Positions 25,229 to 33,942 of a DNA stretch of 64,000 nt are shown one piece after another; the first letter of the stretch is position 1; each line of letters opens with the position of its first letter. Source of the stretch: Actinomyces ruminicola (GTDB lineage: Bacteria; Actinomycetota; Actinomycetes; Actinomycetales; Actinomycetaceae); assembly GCF_900103885.1 (NCBI RefSeq), contig NZ_FNIM01000007.1:62001-126000 (forward strand), written 5' to 3'. The position numbers and the translations under genes were made by a program. A model generated the notes under the pieces. That model was not told where the DNA came from. It saw only the letters and a list, made by a program, of their open reading frames with translations, and made no database searches.

Positions 25229-25909
25229 TCAGGCGTCGGATAGCGCCAGACGCGCGGCACCTGCCACCGCCGCCACCATCGCCCAGGCGAGCACGACGGC
25301 GCCGTCCGACCAGGCGCCCTCTCGCACCCAGTCCTGGGCGGCGGCCCCGGGCAGCCAGCGCGCCCACTGCCCGAGGTTCTGGGCGACCGCCGGGGCGACG
25401 ACGACGAGCAGCAGAAGCAGCGAGGTCGCGCCGAGCACGCGTCTGAGTGCCGCGCCCACCCCGGCGGCGATCACCGCCACCGCTACGAGCCAGACCCCGG
25501 TGCGGGCCGCGGCCTCAGCCGAGGCTCGGCCCGGGTCGGTATCCAGGGCGAGAAGCGCCGTCGCCGCCAGCGCCGCAGCCGCCGGTAGGGACGCGCCCAC
25601 CAGGACGGTCAGCCGCGCCGCCCAGACGGCCTGCCTCCGAGGCTCCACAAGCAGCGTCGTGCGTCCGAGCGCACTCGTGTGCTCCTTGGTGGACACGAGG
25701 ATGCCGGCAGCAAGAAAACCGGTCTGGATGAGCCCAACCCAGGTCCACATACCCGCGGCGACGGCTTCTGCTGACACCGAGCCCGTGGAAGGCGCATCCC
25801 GGCGCAGGACTGCGAGAAGGAGGACGGAGACGATCGCCGTCAGTGCTGCCGTCCAGCGCAGCGCAGGTATGGTCGCGGCCTTGAGCATTTCCGCCCGCAC
25901 CACGGTCAT
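25229..25909 (-). CDS. ABC-2 type transporter permease
   Basis: A 226-aa membrane protein with about six hydrophobic segments (for example LTAIVSVLLLAVL, TGVWLVAVAVIAAGVGAA, TSLLLLLVVVAPAVA). It carries the RTTLLVEPRRQAVWAARL motif of antibiotic or lantibiotic-type ABC-2 permeases, and the second permease of this operon has the same motif. It is the last gene of a three-gene minus-strand operon and overlaps the ATPase gene by 4 nt. It probably forms a heteromeric membrane channel with the upstream permease. Confidence 0.75.
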   Translation of the reverse strand: MTVVRAEMLKAATIPALRWTAALTAIVSVLLLAVLRRDAPSTGSVSAEAVAAGMWTWVGLIQTGFLAAGILVSTKEHTSALGRTTLLVEPRRQAVWAARLTVLVGASLPAAAALAATALLALDTDPGRASAEAAARTGVWLVAVAVIAAGVGAALRRVLGATSLLLLLVVVAPAVAQNLGQWARWLPGAAAQDWVREGAWSDGAVVLAWAMVAAVAGAARLALSDA

Positions 25910-26613
25910 GACTGCACCTCGGGTGAGATGAGTGCGAAGAAGGCCTCCTCCAGATCGCCGTGGTCTCCGGCCACCTCGGTGAGCGTGCCGGTGGCTCGCA
26001 CCCTGCCTTGGGCTATCACGACGACGTCGTCGGCGACCTCGGCTAGCTCGGACAGCATGTGACTGGAAACTAGGACGGTGCCGCCCGCGCAGGCGTGCTT
26101 ACGCACGAGATCTCGCATCCAGCGGATACCTGCTGGGTCCAGGCCGTTAACGGGTTCGTCGAGGATGAGGATCTCTGGATCGCCCAGCAGGGCCGCCGCC
26201 AATCCCAGGCGCTGCCCCATACCCAGGGAGTAGGTACGTACCGGGCGCCTGGCGGCATCAGCCAGGTCTACGAGTTCAAGCACTTCGTCGACCCGACGGC
26301 GCGGAATGCCCGACCCCGCGGCTACCCAGCGCAGGTGGGCGCGGCCCGTGCACGAGGGGTGGGCGCCAGCGCCGTCGAGCATGGCGCCGACCGTGTGCAG
26401 GGGATGGCGCAGCTCGCGGTAGGGGCGCCCGCCCACTAGGGCGGTGCCGGCGTCGATCCGGTCCAGTCCCAGCAGGCAGCGCAGGGTGGAGGACTTACCT
26501 GCCCCGTTGGGCCCCACGAAACCGGTGACTCTGCCGGGCCGGGCCTCAAGGCTCAGGCCATGAAGTACGGTGCGCTCCCCGTGTCGCTTGGTGAGGGCGT
26601 CGATGGTGATCAT
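25906..26613 (-). CDS. ABC transporter ATP-binding protein
   Basis: A 235-aa protein. Walker A is GFVGPNGAGKSSTLRCLLGL, the signature is TYSLGMGQRLGLAAAL, and Walker B is ILILDEPVNGLDP, with the H-loop in VLVSSHMLSEL. It resembles BcrA-type ATPases that energise bacitracin or lantibiotic resistance exporters. AGGAAGGA precedes the ATG. It sits between two permease genes, and a divergent two-component system lies beyond the operon, a common layout for peptide-antibiotic sensing and detoxification. Confidence 0.88.
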   Translation of the reverse strand: MITIDALTKRHGERTVLHGLSLEARPGRVTGFVGPNGAGKSSTLRCLLGLDRIDAGTALVGGRPYRELRHPLHTVGAMLDGAGAHPSCTGRAHLRWVAAGSGIPRRRVDEVLELVDLADAARRPVRTYSLGMGQRLGLAAALLGDPEILILDEPVNGLDPAGIRWMRDLVRKHACAGGTVLVSSHMLSELAEVADDVVVIAQGRVRATGTLTEVAGDHGDLEEAFFALISPEVQS

Positions 26614-26615
26614 GT

Positions 26616-27461
26616 TCAGGCGTCCTTCCTCGTCCAAACAACGGTTATCAGTGTCAGTGCAGCCAGCGCCCAGGCGGCCAGTGCGGTCCAGGCCGAGCCG
26701 GTAGACAATGCGGGGCCCTGGTAATCGGTGAGGGTTACGCTGAAGGCGGCGGCGTCGGGTAGCCAGGCCGCCAGATCCGTCGCTTTGGACAGCAGGAGGC
26801 TGGGAGAGACCAGCGAGGTGGTGGTCACACACCAGGCCAGGGGTACGAGTGCCCCGCGCGTGAGGCAGGCCAGGGCCATCGCCCCCAGTGCGTTGACGAT
26901 CCACCAGGTGTATATCCCGGCGACTCGGGTCCAGGGTGCGGGCCACAAGGTCGGAGACCACTCACTCAGAGCCCTGGTCGTGATGGCGAAGGTTGCGGCA
27001 CAGGTGACGGCGGCCAGTACGGCCGCCGTGGCCAGTACGAGGAGCACCTTGGCTGCCACGGTGATCGTGCGCCGAGGCTCGACGAGGAGGGTGGTGCTCA
27101 CCTGGCGCGCCGAGCCGAGTGTCTGGGCGTTGGCGGTGTACTCCCCGGCCATGCTGACGGTGGCGAGGACTACTACACCTACCACCCCGTAGGTAGCGTC
27201 CATGACACCCATGTCGGGCAGCAACTCGTGCAGGTAGGAGTTCGGATCGGCAGCGAGTTCGGCGGTCATGCCCCGGGTGTTGAACAGCTCGAGACCCACT
27301 GGAATGGCCACCGTCAGGGCGGCTCCCAGTCGCGCCCCGGGCAGAGCAGCGAGCTTGAGGGCCTCAGCGTGCAGGGCACGCAGCGGAGCGGGACGCGTGA
27401 TGAGGCGGTTGAAACTGCCGGGTTCGGCGGCACCGCGAGTGCGCGGACTTGCGTGGTTCAT
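26616..27461 (-). CDS. ABC-2 type transporter permease
   Basis: A 281-aa protein, first gene of the operon. After a 30-residue polar N-terminus it has about six membrane segments, a larger outward loop near TAELAADPNSYLHELLPDMG, and the shared STTLLVEPRRTITVAAKVLL motif. It is paired with the downstream ATPase and smaller permease. Expression is probably controlled by the divergent histidine kinase and regulator 130 bp away. Confidence 0.75.
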   Translation of the reverse strand: MNHASPRTRGAAEPGSFNRLITRPAPLRALHAEALKLAALPGARLGAALTVAIPVGLELFNTRGMTAELAADPNSYLHELLPDMGVMDATYGVVGVVVLATVSMAGEYTANAQTLGSARQVSTTLLVEPRRTITVAAKVLLVLATAAVLAAVTCAATFAITTRALSEWSPTLWPAPWTRVAGIYTWWIVNALGAMALACLTRGALVPLAWCVTTTSLVSPSLLLSKATDLAAWLPDAAAFSVTLTDYQGPALSTGSAWTALAAWALAALTLITVVWTRKDA

Positions 27462-27594
27462 GGGCTCAGCCTGGCCGCGGTCGTGCGCGAGCGCATCGGC
27501 GCTACAGAGGAGTCGCGGGCTCTCGTGTCGGACTCAGGAGTGTCAGACTCTGGTCCGATGAGGCCACTGCCCTCCGGTCCTTAAACTGCTGAGC

Positions 27595-28467
27595 GTGTCC
27601 GTCGTTATTCGTTCCTGCGCCCGCCGGGCAGCCATGGTGCTGGGCCTCGCCGTCCTCTCTATGGTCGGCGTCGCACCGGGGCGCGAACAGGCGCCTTGGA
27701 TTCAGATCCTCGCCTGGATCGTCCTTGTTGCGTTCGTGGCGACCCTTCTATGGTTGCGCCGTCGTGAGCGCATCGCCTACGAGGCGGCCCTGACGGAGCA
27801 GGCCGCCCGTGCCGCGGTGGCCGAGGATCGCTTGACCATCGCCCGGGACCTGCACGACCTTGTCTCCGGCAGCCTCGGCGCGATCACCGTGCGAGCCGCC
27901 GTCGCACAGCGTCTGGAGACCGACGAGGCCGGCTTGCGCACTGCCCTGACTGAGGTTGAGGCGACCTCGCGTGCCGCCACAGCTGACCTGCGCTCCATGC
28001 TCGCCGTCCTGCGTGGACAGGGCGCGGAGCCGCTGCCAGCGTCCTTCTCGCCGGCAGGGCCTTCCTCGCTGGCCGATGCTATTGAGCAAGCCGCGGCCGA
28101 AACCCGCGAGCTTGGGCTCGATGTGCGCACGCGTACTGAGCCCGGTGACGCGAACTCCGCTGCGAGCGCACTGGCCCTGGCGGTGGTGCGCGAGGGTCTG
28201 GCCAACGCAGCCCGGTATGCCGGGCCGGGGGCGGTGGATGTTACCGTGCGCGCCGATGACGAGCTGCTGCGTGTAGACGTAACCGACGCGGGCCCCGCCC
28301 CCGGCTGGGTGGTGCACCCAGGTACGGGTACTGGCCTGATGTCGCTGGCTGAGCGGTCCGCCGCCGTCGGGGCGCGGCTTAGTGCCGGGCCGCGGGATGG
28401 ACATGATGAGTCGGCTGGGTTCCGGCTGAGCGCCCGGATCCCCCTGAACACGGAGGTTCGGCCGTGA
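27595..28467 (+). CDS. NarL-family sensor histidine kinase
   Basis: A 290-aa protein with two N-terminal membrane segments (around residues 12-27 and 35-53) and almost no extracellular sensor. This intramembrane-sensing design is common in kinases that watch ABC exporters. The HisKA_3 box is LTIARDLHDLVSGSLGAITV with the phospho-acceptor His. The ATPase part shows EGLANAARYAGPG (N box) and TGTGLMSLAERSAAVGARL (G box). It starts at GTG and overlaps the regulator gene by 4 nt. Confidence 0.88.
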   Translation: MSVVIRSCARRAAMVLGLAVLSMVGVAPGREQAPWIQILAWIVLVAFVATLLWLRRRERIAYEAALTEQAARAAVAEDRLTIARDLHDLVSGSLGAITVRAAVAQRLETDEAGLRTALTEVEATSRAATADLRSMLAVLRGQGAEPLPASFSPAGPSSLADAIEQAAAETRELGLDVRTRTEPGDANSAASALALAVVREGLANAARYAGPGAVDVTVRADDELLRVDVTDAGPAPGWVVHPGTGTGLMSLAERSAAVGARLSAGPRDGHDESAGFRLSARIPLNTEVRP

Positions 28468-29120
28468 GCGTACCGGTGCGGGTGCTCGTGGCCGAGGACC
28501 AGGCGCTGTTGCGGGCCTCCCTGGCCGCCCTGCTCGGCGCTGAGCCGGACCTGGAGGTCGTTGCCCAAGTCGCTGACGGCGCCGAGGCTGTGCGGCTGGC
28601 GACGAGGCTTCGTCCCGACGTCGTCCTGACCGATATCCGCATGCCGGTCGCCGACGGTATCGAGGCAACCCGCCTCATCCGGGCCGCGCTGTCGGATACC
28701 CGGGTGATCGTGCTGACGATGTTTGAGGACGACGAGTACATCCTGGGTGCGCTACGCGCCGGAGCCGCGGGTTTCCTGCTCAAGGACGCTGAGCCTCAGG
28801 CCGTTGTCGACGCCGTGCGTACGGTTCACGCCGGCCAGGCGCTGCTCAGCCCCCAGGCCCTTGCCCGGCTCCTCGGCCCGGTACCACCGGCACGCGGTGG
28901 CGGGATAGAGGGACTCACTCCGCGGCAACGTGAGGTGCTGACGCTGATCGCCCGCGGAATGTCGAACACCGAGATCGAGGAGGAACTAGGGATCACCCGC
29001 GCCACGCGCCGCAGTCACGTCACGGCCCTACTGTCGCGACTGGGTGCCCGGGACCGGGCGCAGCTGGTGATCGCTGCCTACGAGGCCGGACTGGTGAGGC
29101 CCGCACAGCAGGGGTCATAG
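28464..29120 (+). CDS. NarL/LuxR-family response regulator
   Basis: A 218-aa protein. The receiver domain has VLVAEDQALLRASLAALLG and VLTDIRMPVADGIEATRL with the phospho-acceptor Asp, then LTMFEDDEYILGALRAGAAG. The output domain is GLTPRQREVLTLIARGMSNT and RSHVTALLSRLGARDRAQLV, a LuxR-type HTH. It is co-translated with the kinase (GTGA overlap). The probable target is the divergent ABC exporter operon. Confidence 0.9.
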   Translation: MSVPVRVLVAEDQALLRASLAALLGAEPDLEVVAQVADGAEAVRLATRLRPDVVLTDIRMPVADGIEATRLIRAALSDTRVIVLTMFEDDEYILGALRAGAAGFLLKDAEPQAVVDAVRTVHAGQALLSPQALARLLGPVPPARGGGIEGLTPRQREVLTLIARGMSNTEIEEELGITRATRRSHVTALLSRLGARDRAQLVIAAYEAGLVRPAQQGS

Positions 29121-29136
29121 CGGCGTAGCTGTCATG

Positions 29137-29244
29137 GAATGCACCACTTTCAATTGTCGTGGGCAAGGCCGCTCCCGCGAAGGCGCGTCACCAGGCGGAT
29201 GGGGTGACTCGACTCGTCCGGGCGGAGGCAAAAGTGGTGCATTC
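29137..29244. repeat. Small element with 14-bp perfect inverted ends
   Basis: GAATGCACCACTTT (29137-29150) and its exact complement AAAGTGGTGCATTC (29231-29244) bound about 80 bp of non-coding DNA. It follows the response regulator gene directly. It could be a MITE remnant or a transcript-end structure. Confidence 0.45.
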
Positions 29245-29313
29245 TGTGCCAGTTCTGCGTCGCCGGCCCGCTGTCGGCTGGGTGCTTGAGTACGGGTCTT
29301 TGAGCGCCTATGC

Positions 29314-29338
29314 TTACTGGGTAAGCGTTACTCGGTAA
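29314..29338 (+). promoter_or_regulatory. Probable PadR operator
   Basis: Two near-identical 11-bp imperfect palindromes, TTACTGGGTAA and TTACTCGGTAA, are spaced 14 bp start to start and lie just after a possible -10 (TATGCT, 29309-29314). PadR-family regulators commonly bind such repeats over their own promoter. Confidence 0.55.
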
Positions 29339-29377
29339 CCATCGTTGGAGCTGAGAGCCCTCATCCGGGAGACCGAA

Positions 29378-30073
29378 ATGTCCGTAAAACACGCCCTGCT
29401 CGCCCTACTTGCGCGCGGACCCGCGGGCACCTACCAGCTGCGCAAGGACTTCGAATCCGCCACCGGAACCACCTGGCCCCTCAACATCGGCCAGGTCGCC
29501 ACCACGCTGGCCCGGCTGGAACGTGACGGCCTGGTCACTCGTCTTGACCGCGGTCACGCCACAACCGGTTCCACCGCGCCGGGCTTGGCCTCCGCGGCAT
29601 CCGAGCACTCCGTCCGGTCGCGCGGCGGCGCCGAGCCCGCTACCGCGGACGGGGTCGGCGACTCCTCGGGCACCTCGCCCGAGGCACCATCATCCAGGCC
29701 GACGACGCTGACCGCCTCCGGCCGCGACGTGGCCGCCTGGTCCCTGACCAACGCCGGCCGGGAAGAGCTCGCCGACTGGTGGGCCAGCCCGGTGGCTCGC
29801 CGCGCTCCCGAACGCGACGAACTCGTCATCAAGCTAGCGCTCGCCACCGCCTCCCCGGACGTCGACATCGCCGCGCTGATCCAGCGGCAGCGCCAGGCCA
29901 CGCAAACCGTCCTCCACGAGATCAACCGCGCCCGCCGCGCCGCCGGGGACGAGGACCTGGCCGCCGCCCTGGTCCTGGACCACCACGTGTTCGTCGTCGA
30001 GGCCGAGCTGCGCTGGCTCGACGACGCGGAGGGCCGCCTGGCCCGCGCCGCAGCCGATGGGCGGCGGTCGTGA
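29378..30073 (+). CDS. PadR-family transcriptional regulator
   Basis: A 231-aa protein. The PadR winged helix is split: HALLALLARGPAGTYQLRKD and NIGQVATTLARLERDGLVTR come first, then a 60-residue Ser/Ala/Gly-rich insertion, then SLTNAGREELADWWASPV. The C-terminal helices (residues about 150-230) resemble the dimerisation region. The insertion inside the wing is unusual for PadR. The ATG at 29378 follows GGGAG at 7 nt. It shares one base with the ABC ATPase gene (TGATG) and probably represses the whole operon through the tandem palindromes upstream. Confidence 0.85.
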   Translation: MSVKHALLALLARGPAGTYQLRKDFESATGTTWPLNIGQVATTLARLERDGLVTRLDRGHATTGSTAPGLASAASEHSVRSRGGAEPATADGVGDSSGTSPEAPSSRPTTLTASGRDVAAWSLTNAGREELADWWASPVARRAPERDELVIKLALATASPDVDIAALIQRQRQATQTVLHEINRARRAAGDEDLAAALVLDHHVFVVEAELRWLDDAEGRLARAAADGRRS

Positions 30074-30813
30074 TGCGCGAAGACACCCAGTGCCCCGTAG
30101 TCGAACTCCAAGGCGTTGGCCGCATCCACGGCAGCGGCGCCCGCGCCGTCACCGCCCTCGACGGGATCGACCTCACGGTCGCGCCCGGGGAATTCGTCGC
30201 CGTCATGGGGCCCTCCGGATCCGGCAAGTCGACCCTGCTGAACCTCGCCGGCGCCCTGGACCGCCCCACCACCGGGCGCGTGATCATCGCGGGCCGGGAC
30301 CTGGCGGGCCTGGACCGCACCGCCCTGGCCGAGGTGCGCCGCCGCGCCATCGGCTTCGTCTTCCAGGACTTCAACCTCCTGCCCTCCCTGACCGCCGCCG
30401 AGAACGTCGCCTTCCCCCTCGAGCTCGACGGCTGGCCGGCCCGCCGCGCGCGGGCGGCCGCACTGACCGCACTGGAACAGGTCGGCTTGTCCGACCTGGC
30501 CGACCGCCTGCCCGACGACATGTCCGGCGGCCAGGCCCAACGCGCCGCCATCGCCCGGGCGATAGTCGGCCCGCGCCGCCTGCTGCTCGCCGACGAGCCC
30601 ACCGGCGCCCTCGACTCCACCACCGGCACCGCCGTCATCGGCGTGCTGCGTCAGCGCGCCGACGACGGCGCCGCCGTCCTCATGGTCACCCATGAGCCCC
30701 GCTTCGCCGCCTGGGCCGACCGCACGGTCTTCCTGCGCGATGGCCGCATGGTCGGCTCCTCCGACCCGGCCGACATGGACGGGCTGCTGACCGCACCGGG
30801 GGAGGGGAGGTGA
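30073..30813 (+). CDS. MacB/LolD-type ABC transporter ATP-binding protein
   Basis: A 246-aa protein: Walker A VMGPSGSGKSTLLNLAGALD, Q-loop FVFQDFNLLPSLTAAENV, signature DDMSGGQAQRAAIARAI, Walker B LLLADEPTGALDS and H-loop MVTHEPRFA. This pattern is typical of ATPases that partner with FtsX/MacB-type permeases. It overlaps padR upstream and the permease gene downstream (GTGA). Such operons export peptides or sense antibiotics rather than take up nutrients. Confidence 0.92.
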   Translation: MREDTQCPVVELQGVGRIHGSGARAVTALDGIDLTVAPGEFVAVMGPSGSGKSTLLNLAGALDRPTTGRVIIAGRDLAGLDRTALAEVRRRAIGFVFQDFNLLPSLTAAENVAFPLELDGWPARRARAAALTALEQVGLSDLADRLPDDMSGGQAQRAAIARAIVGPRRLLLADEPTGALDSTTGTAVIGVLRQRADDGAAVLMVTHEPRFAAWADRTVFLRDGRMVGSSDPADMDGLLTAPGEGR

Positions 30814-33716
30814 GCGCGGCCCGGCTGCGGGCCCTGCGTCCCGTCGTCCGCCTGGCCGCGCGCGACGCGCGGGCGCACAAGGCCCGCAGCCTGCTGGCGA
30901 TACTGCTGGTGGCCGCTCCCCTGGTACTGATCGTCGGCTTCCTGGGCACGCGGCTGTCCACCCCGCCCACCCGGCAGGCCGCGCTCGCCTCCATCCCCGA
31001 CGGCGCCCAGGCCGTGGTCACCGGCACCGCCGTCGACCCCGCAGAGGCCCCGTTCCGGCAGGTGCCCGAGGGCGCGCCCGGACCCTGGATGGACTCGCTG
31101 GAGCAGGTGCCGCTGAGCGCGGACGAGCTGGCCGACTACCTCCCGGAGCGCGATAGCGTCCTGCAGTTCTGGGACTCGGAGGACCTGCTCGCCCTGGCCG
31201 ACGCCGACGCCGAGCCGGGGGTGACCACGACCGCAACCGAGGCAGACCTGCAGGGAACCGACTCCGGCGCTATCGGCACCTTCACCCTGCGGGAGGCAGA
31301 TACCGAGGGGCTGGATCTCCTGCTGCCCCCGCTTACCGCCGGCGCTGCACCCGCCGACGACGCCGACGTCGTCATCACCACCGCCCTCGCCGAGCGCACC
31401 GGCGTGGACGTGGGGGAGACGCTCGCGCTGATCGCCCCGCCCTTCAGCGGCGGGTACTCCACCAACGGGCGCATCGCCGAGGTGCTGCAGGACTCCCGAC
31501 GCACCTACCGCGTCACCGGCCTGGTCGACGCCGACGATTCCCGCGCCTGGGCGCTCCCGACCTGGCTGGCACCGGCGGTGCAGGACGACCCGGCCGGCGT
31601 CGACACCCACTTCCTGGTCACCGGCCCCGACCCGGTCACGTGGGAGACCGCCAAGCAGCTGAACGGCGAGATGGCCGTCGCCGTCTCGCGCCACGTGCTC
31701 ACCAACTACCCGGAGGCCTCCGAGCTGTATCCGGTAGCCGTCAGTGCCGACTATGTCGTCACTGCCCTGGTCATGACCGTGATTGCCTGCGCCGCCGCCG
31801 CGGGCCTGCTGCTGGGACTGATCACCCCGGCCTTCGTGGTCGCCGCCGAGCAGCAGCGCCGCACTCTGGCCCTCGCCTCGGCCGCCGGTGCCGCACCGCG
31901 GCAGCTGGCGCGCACCATTACCCTGCAAGGAGCCGCCATCGGCTGCCTGGGCGGAATGCTCGGCGCCGGTGGTGGACTCGCCGCCGCCTGGACGGCCTAC
32001 CGCATCTTCCAGCCCGAGGTGCAGGCGCTCGCGGGTCTGCCGTGGTGGCTGACGGCGCTCGCGGTGGCGGGCGCCGCCCTGGCCGGTTGGCTGGCCACAC
32101 TCGCCCCTGCCCGACGGGTGGTGCACATGGAACCGGTCGAGGCGCTCAAGCGCGTTAACCGGACGGCAGACGCCAGCGGTCCGAGAATGCGTGGAGCCCG
32201 CCGCAGGTGGCGTCTGCTCGGCGGCCTGGTGATCCTCGCGGCGGCGACCGGCTGCGGCCTCGCCTCGCTGCGGACGCCCCTGCCCGCCTACGACGTGTCC
32301 GCGGAGATGATGTCTACACCCGGCACGCTGCCCGGAGGTGCGGCGGTGCCACTGCTGGTGGCGGCTCTGCTGCTCGGTGCGGTCGGGCTACTCATGCCGG
32401 CTCCGGTTGCGCTCGACGCCGCAGCTCGGACGCTGGTCAGGGGACCGCTGGCGCTGCGCCTGGCCGCACGGGACGTTGTCGCCCACCGGGGACGGGCCCT
32501 ACCGGTTGCCGGGGCGATCGGCGTCGTCACCGCGCTTGCCTGTGGACAGACCGTCTATCTCGCCTCATTTGCCGCCAACGCCAATGACACGTCCACGTCC
32601 CTGGTAGCCCCCGGCTATCTTGCCCTGGGGCCGCGCGTGCCGGTCTCCGAGGAATTTGATGCCGCCGTCCTCGCCGACGGAGTGCAGGCGCTGCGACAAG
32701 CCGGCCTGCCCGTCACCGGCTCCGCGCCGGTCTGGTCGGATGCCGGCTCGCTCATGCTCGATATTGAACCGCCCGCGTCTTCTCGCTGCCCCCAGTTCAG
32801 CGAGCCGGACGTGGCCTCCGCCCTGGGGCTGACCGACACCGTGACCTGCGTGCCCGAGGGAAAGGGATACAACCCGGGAGTTATCACTCCGTGGATGCTG
32901 GGCAGTCAGGTCTTCATCATGGAACCCGAGGCGCTGCGCGCCACCGGCCTGGACGGCGCGCAGGAGGCCGCAGAGGTACTGGAGGCGGGCGGAGTGTTGG
33001 TCAACAACGCCGCCTGGATCAGCGCCGATGGCACGGTGCGCGTGGGGCTGTCCGACTTCAGCAGCGCCTCCAGCACTGTCCAGCACCCGCAGACCCGGAC
33101 CGGCTTCCTCCTGCGGCGGATGACGTCCACCATTACGGTGTCGCCCGCAACCGCCGCCGAACTGGGCCTGACCGGGGCCGATGCGCCGATATACGTGGGC
33201 GAGATGGTGCAGCTGTCGCGGCCGCTGACCGCGGCGGAGACAGCCACCGCTCGGCGCGTCGTTGAAGAGCGAACCGACCTCGTCACCGTGGGGCTCAACT
33301 GGGACCTGCCCCCGTGGGGCGGCACCGCCGACTTCGTCGTGCTGGCGGTGCTGGCCGGCGTGGCGCTGCTGGCGCTGGTACTGAACCTGCTGCTGGCCCG
33401 TACCCAGCTGCGCGGGGACCTGGTCACCATGCACGCGGTCGGCGCCTCGCCCCGCTTCCTAAGACGGCTCATGGCCGCGCACGCTGCCGTGGTGCTGGCG
33501 CTGGGCGTGCCCGCCGGGGCGGTATGCGGCTGGGCGGTGGCCGCCTATGTGGTCCTCTGGAACCGGCATGTGCTCCTGGAGGGACCCTGGCTGCGCCTGG
33601 AGGGTCGGTGGGGCTGGCAGCTGGCGGGCCTGGCCGTATTCTTCGCCGCGGGTATGGGCGCGGCCTGGCTGCTGGGCGGCCCGCCACGCACCCTGGAGCG
33701 CCCCCGCGACGACTAG
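30810..33716 (+). CDS. FtsX-family ABC transporter permease
   Basis: A 968-aa protein. The N-terminal membrane segment SLLAILLVAAPLVLIVGFLG is followed by a large extracellular region, then an FtsX block (VTALVMTVIACAAAAGLLLG, then ARTITLQGAAIGCLGGMLGA). A second large extracellular domain precedes a second FtsX block near the C-terminus (FVVLAVLAGVALLALVLNLL and MAAHAAVVLALGVPAGAVCG). Two FtsX domains in one chain are normal for actinobacterial members. It acts with the upstream ATPase; the substrate is unknown. The plus-strand operon ends here. Confidence 0.88.
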   Translation: MSAARLRALRPVVRLAARDARAHKARSLLAILLVAAPLVLIVGFLGTRLSTPPTRQAALASIPDGAQAVVTGTAVDPAEAPFRQVPEGAPGPWMDSLEQVPLSADELADYLPERDSVLQFWDSEDLLALADADAEPGVTTTATEADLQGTDSGAIGTFTLREADTEGLDLLLPPLTAGAAPADDADVVITTALAERTGVDVGETLALIAPPFSGGYSTNGRIAEVLQDSRRTYRVTGLVDADDSRAWALPTWLAPAVQDDPAGVDTHFLVTGPDPVTWETAKQLNGEMAVAVSRHVLTNYPEASELYPVAVSADYVVTALVMTVIACAAAAGLLLGLITPAFVVAAEQQRRTLALASAAGAAPRQLARTITLQGAAIGCLGGMLGAGGGLAAAWTAYRIFQPEVQALAGLPWWLTALAVAGAALAGWLATLAPARRVVHMEPVEALKRVNRTADASGPRMRGARRRWRLLGGLVILAAATGCGLASLRTPLPAYDVSAEMMSTPGTLPGGAAVPLLVAALLLGAVGLLMPAPVALDAAARTLVRGPLALRLAARDVVAHRGRALPVAGAIGVVTALACGQTVYLASFAANANDTSTSLVAPGYLALGPRVPVSEEFDAAVLADGVQALRQAGLPVTGSAPVWSDAGSLMLDIEPPASSRCPQFSEPDVASALGLTDTVTCVPEGKGYNPGVITPWMLGSQVFIMEPEALRATGLDGAQEAAEVLEAGGVLVNNAAWISADGTVRVGLSDFSSASSTVQHPQTRTGFLLRRMTSTITVSPATAAELGLTGADAPIYVGEMVQLSRPLTAAETATARRVVEERTDLVTVGLNWDLPPWGGTADFVVLAVLAGVALLALVLNLLLARTQLRGDLVTMHAVGASPRFLRRLMAAHAAVVLALGVPAGAVCGWAVAAYVVLWNRHVLLEGPWLRLEGRWGWQLAGLAVFFAAGMGAAWLLGGPPRTLERPRDD

Positions 33717-33753
33717 CCCGTCCTACCGCAGTACCCACCCCAGCCCCCATCGC

Positions 33754-33799
33754 CGAGATCGGTAGAAGTTACGTGCCCAGATCGGTAGAAGTGGCGGCC
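33754..33799 (+). repeat. Two copies of the 23-bp GAGATCGGTAG repeat
   Basis: The first unit is CGAGATCGGTAGAAGTT followed by ACGTGC; the second is a diverged copy with CCAGATCGGT. It belongs to the family also found at 41942, 58206 and 58735. It lies just after the permease stop and ahead of a long hairpin. Confidence 0.7.
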
Positions 33800-33833
33800 G
33801 ACAGCGTCTCCCCCTTGCCTTGGGGGACACTGC

Positions 33834-33892
33834 ACGACCTTGGGGTACGTTCCACGACCACCCCGGGGTCGTGGAACGTACCCCAAGGTCGT
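33834..33892. terminator. 26-bp perfect hairpin between convergent genes
   Basis: Arms at 33834-33859 and 33867-33892 are exact complements with a 7-nt loop; the arm starts ACGACCTTGGGGTACGTTCC. It sits between the FtsX permease gene (plus) and the glycosyltransferase gene (minus), so it can end both transcripts. It lacks a clear U-run, and the length is far beyond a usual terminator. Confidence 0.55.
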
Positions 33893-33942
33893 AAAACGTC
33901 ATGAACGCCATCGGGGGCGAGCCGCGGTGACGACCAGGACCT

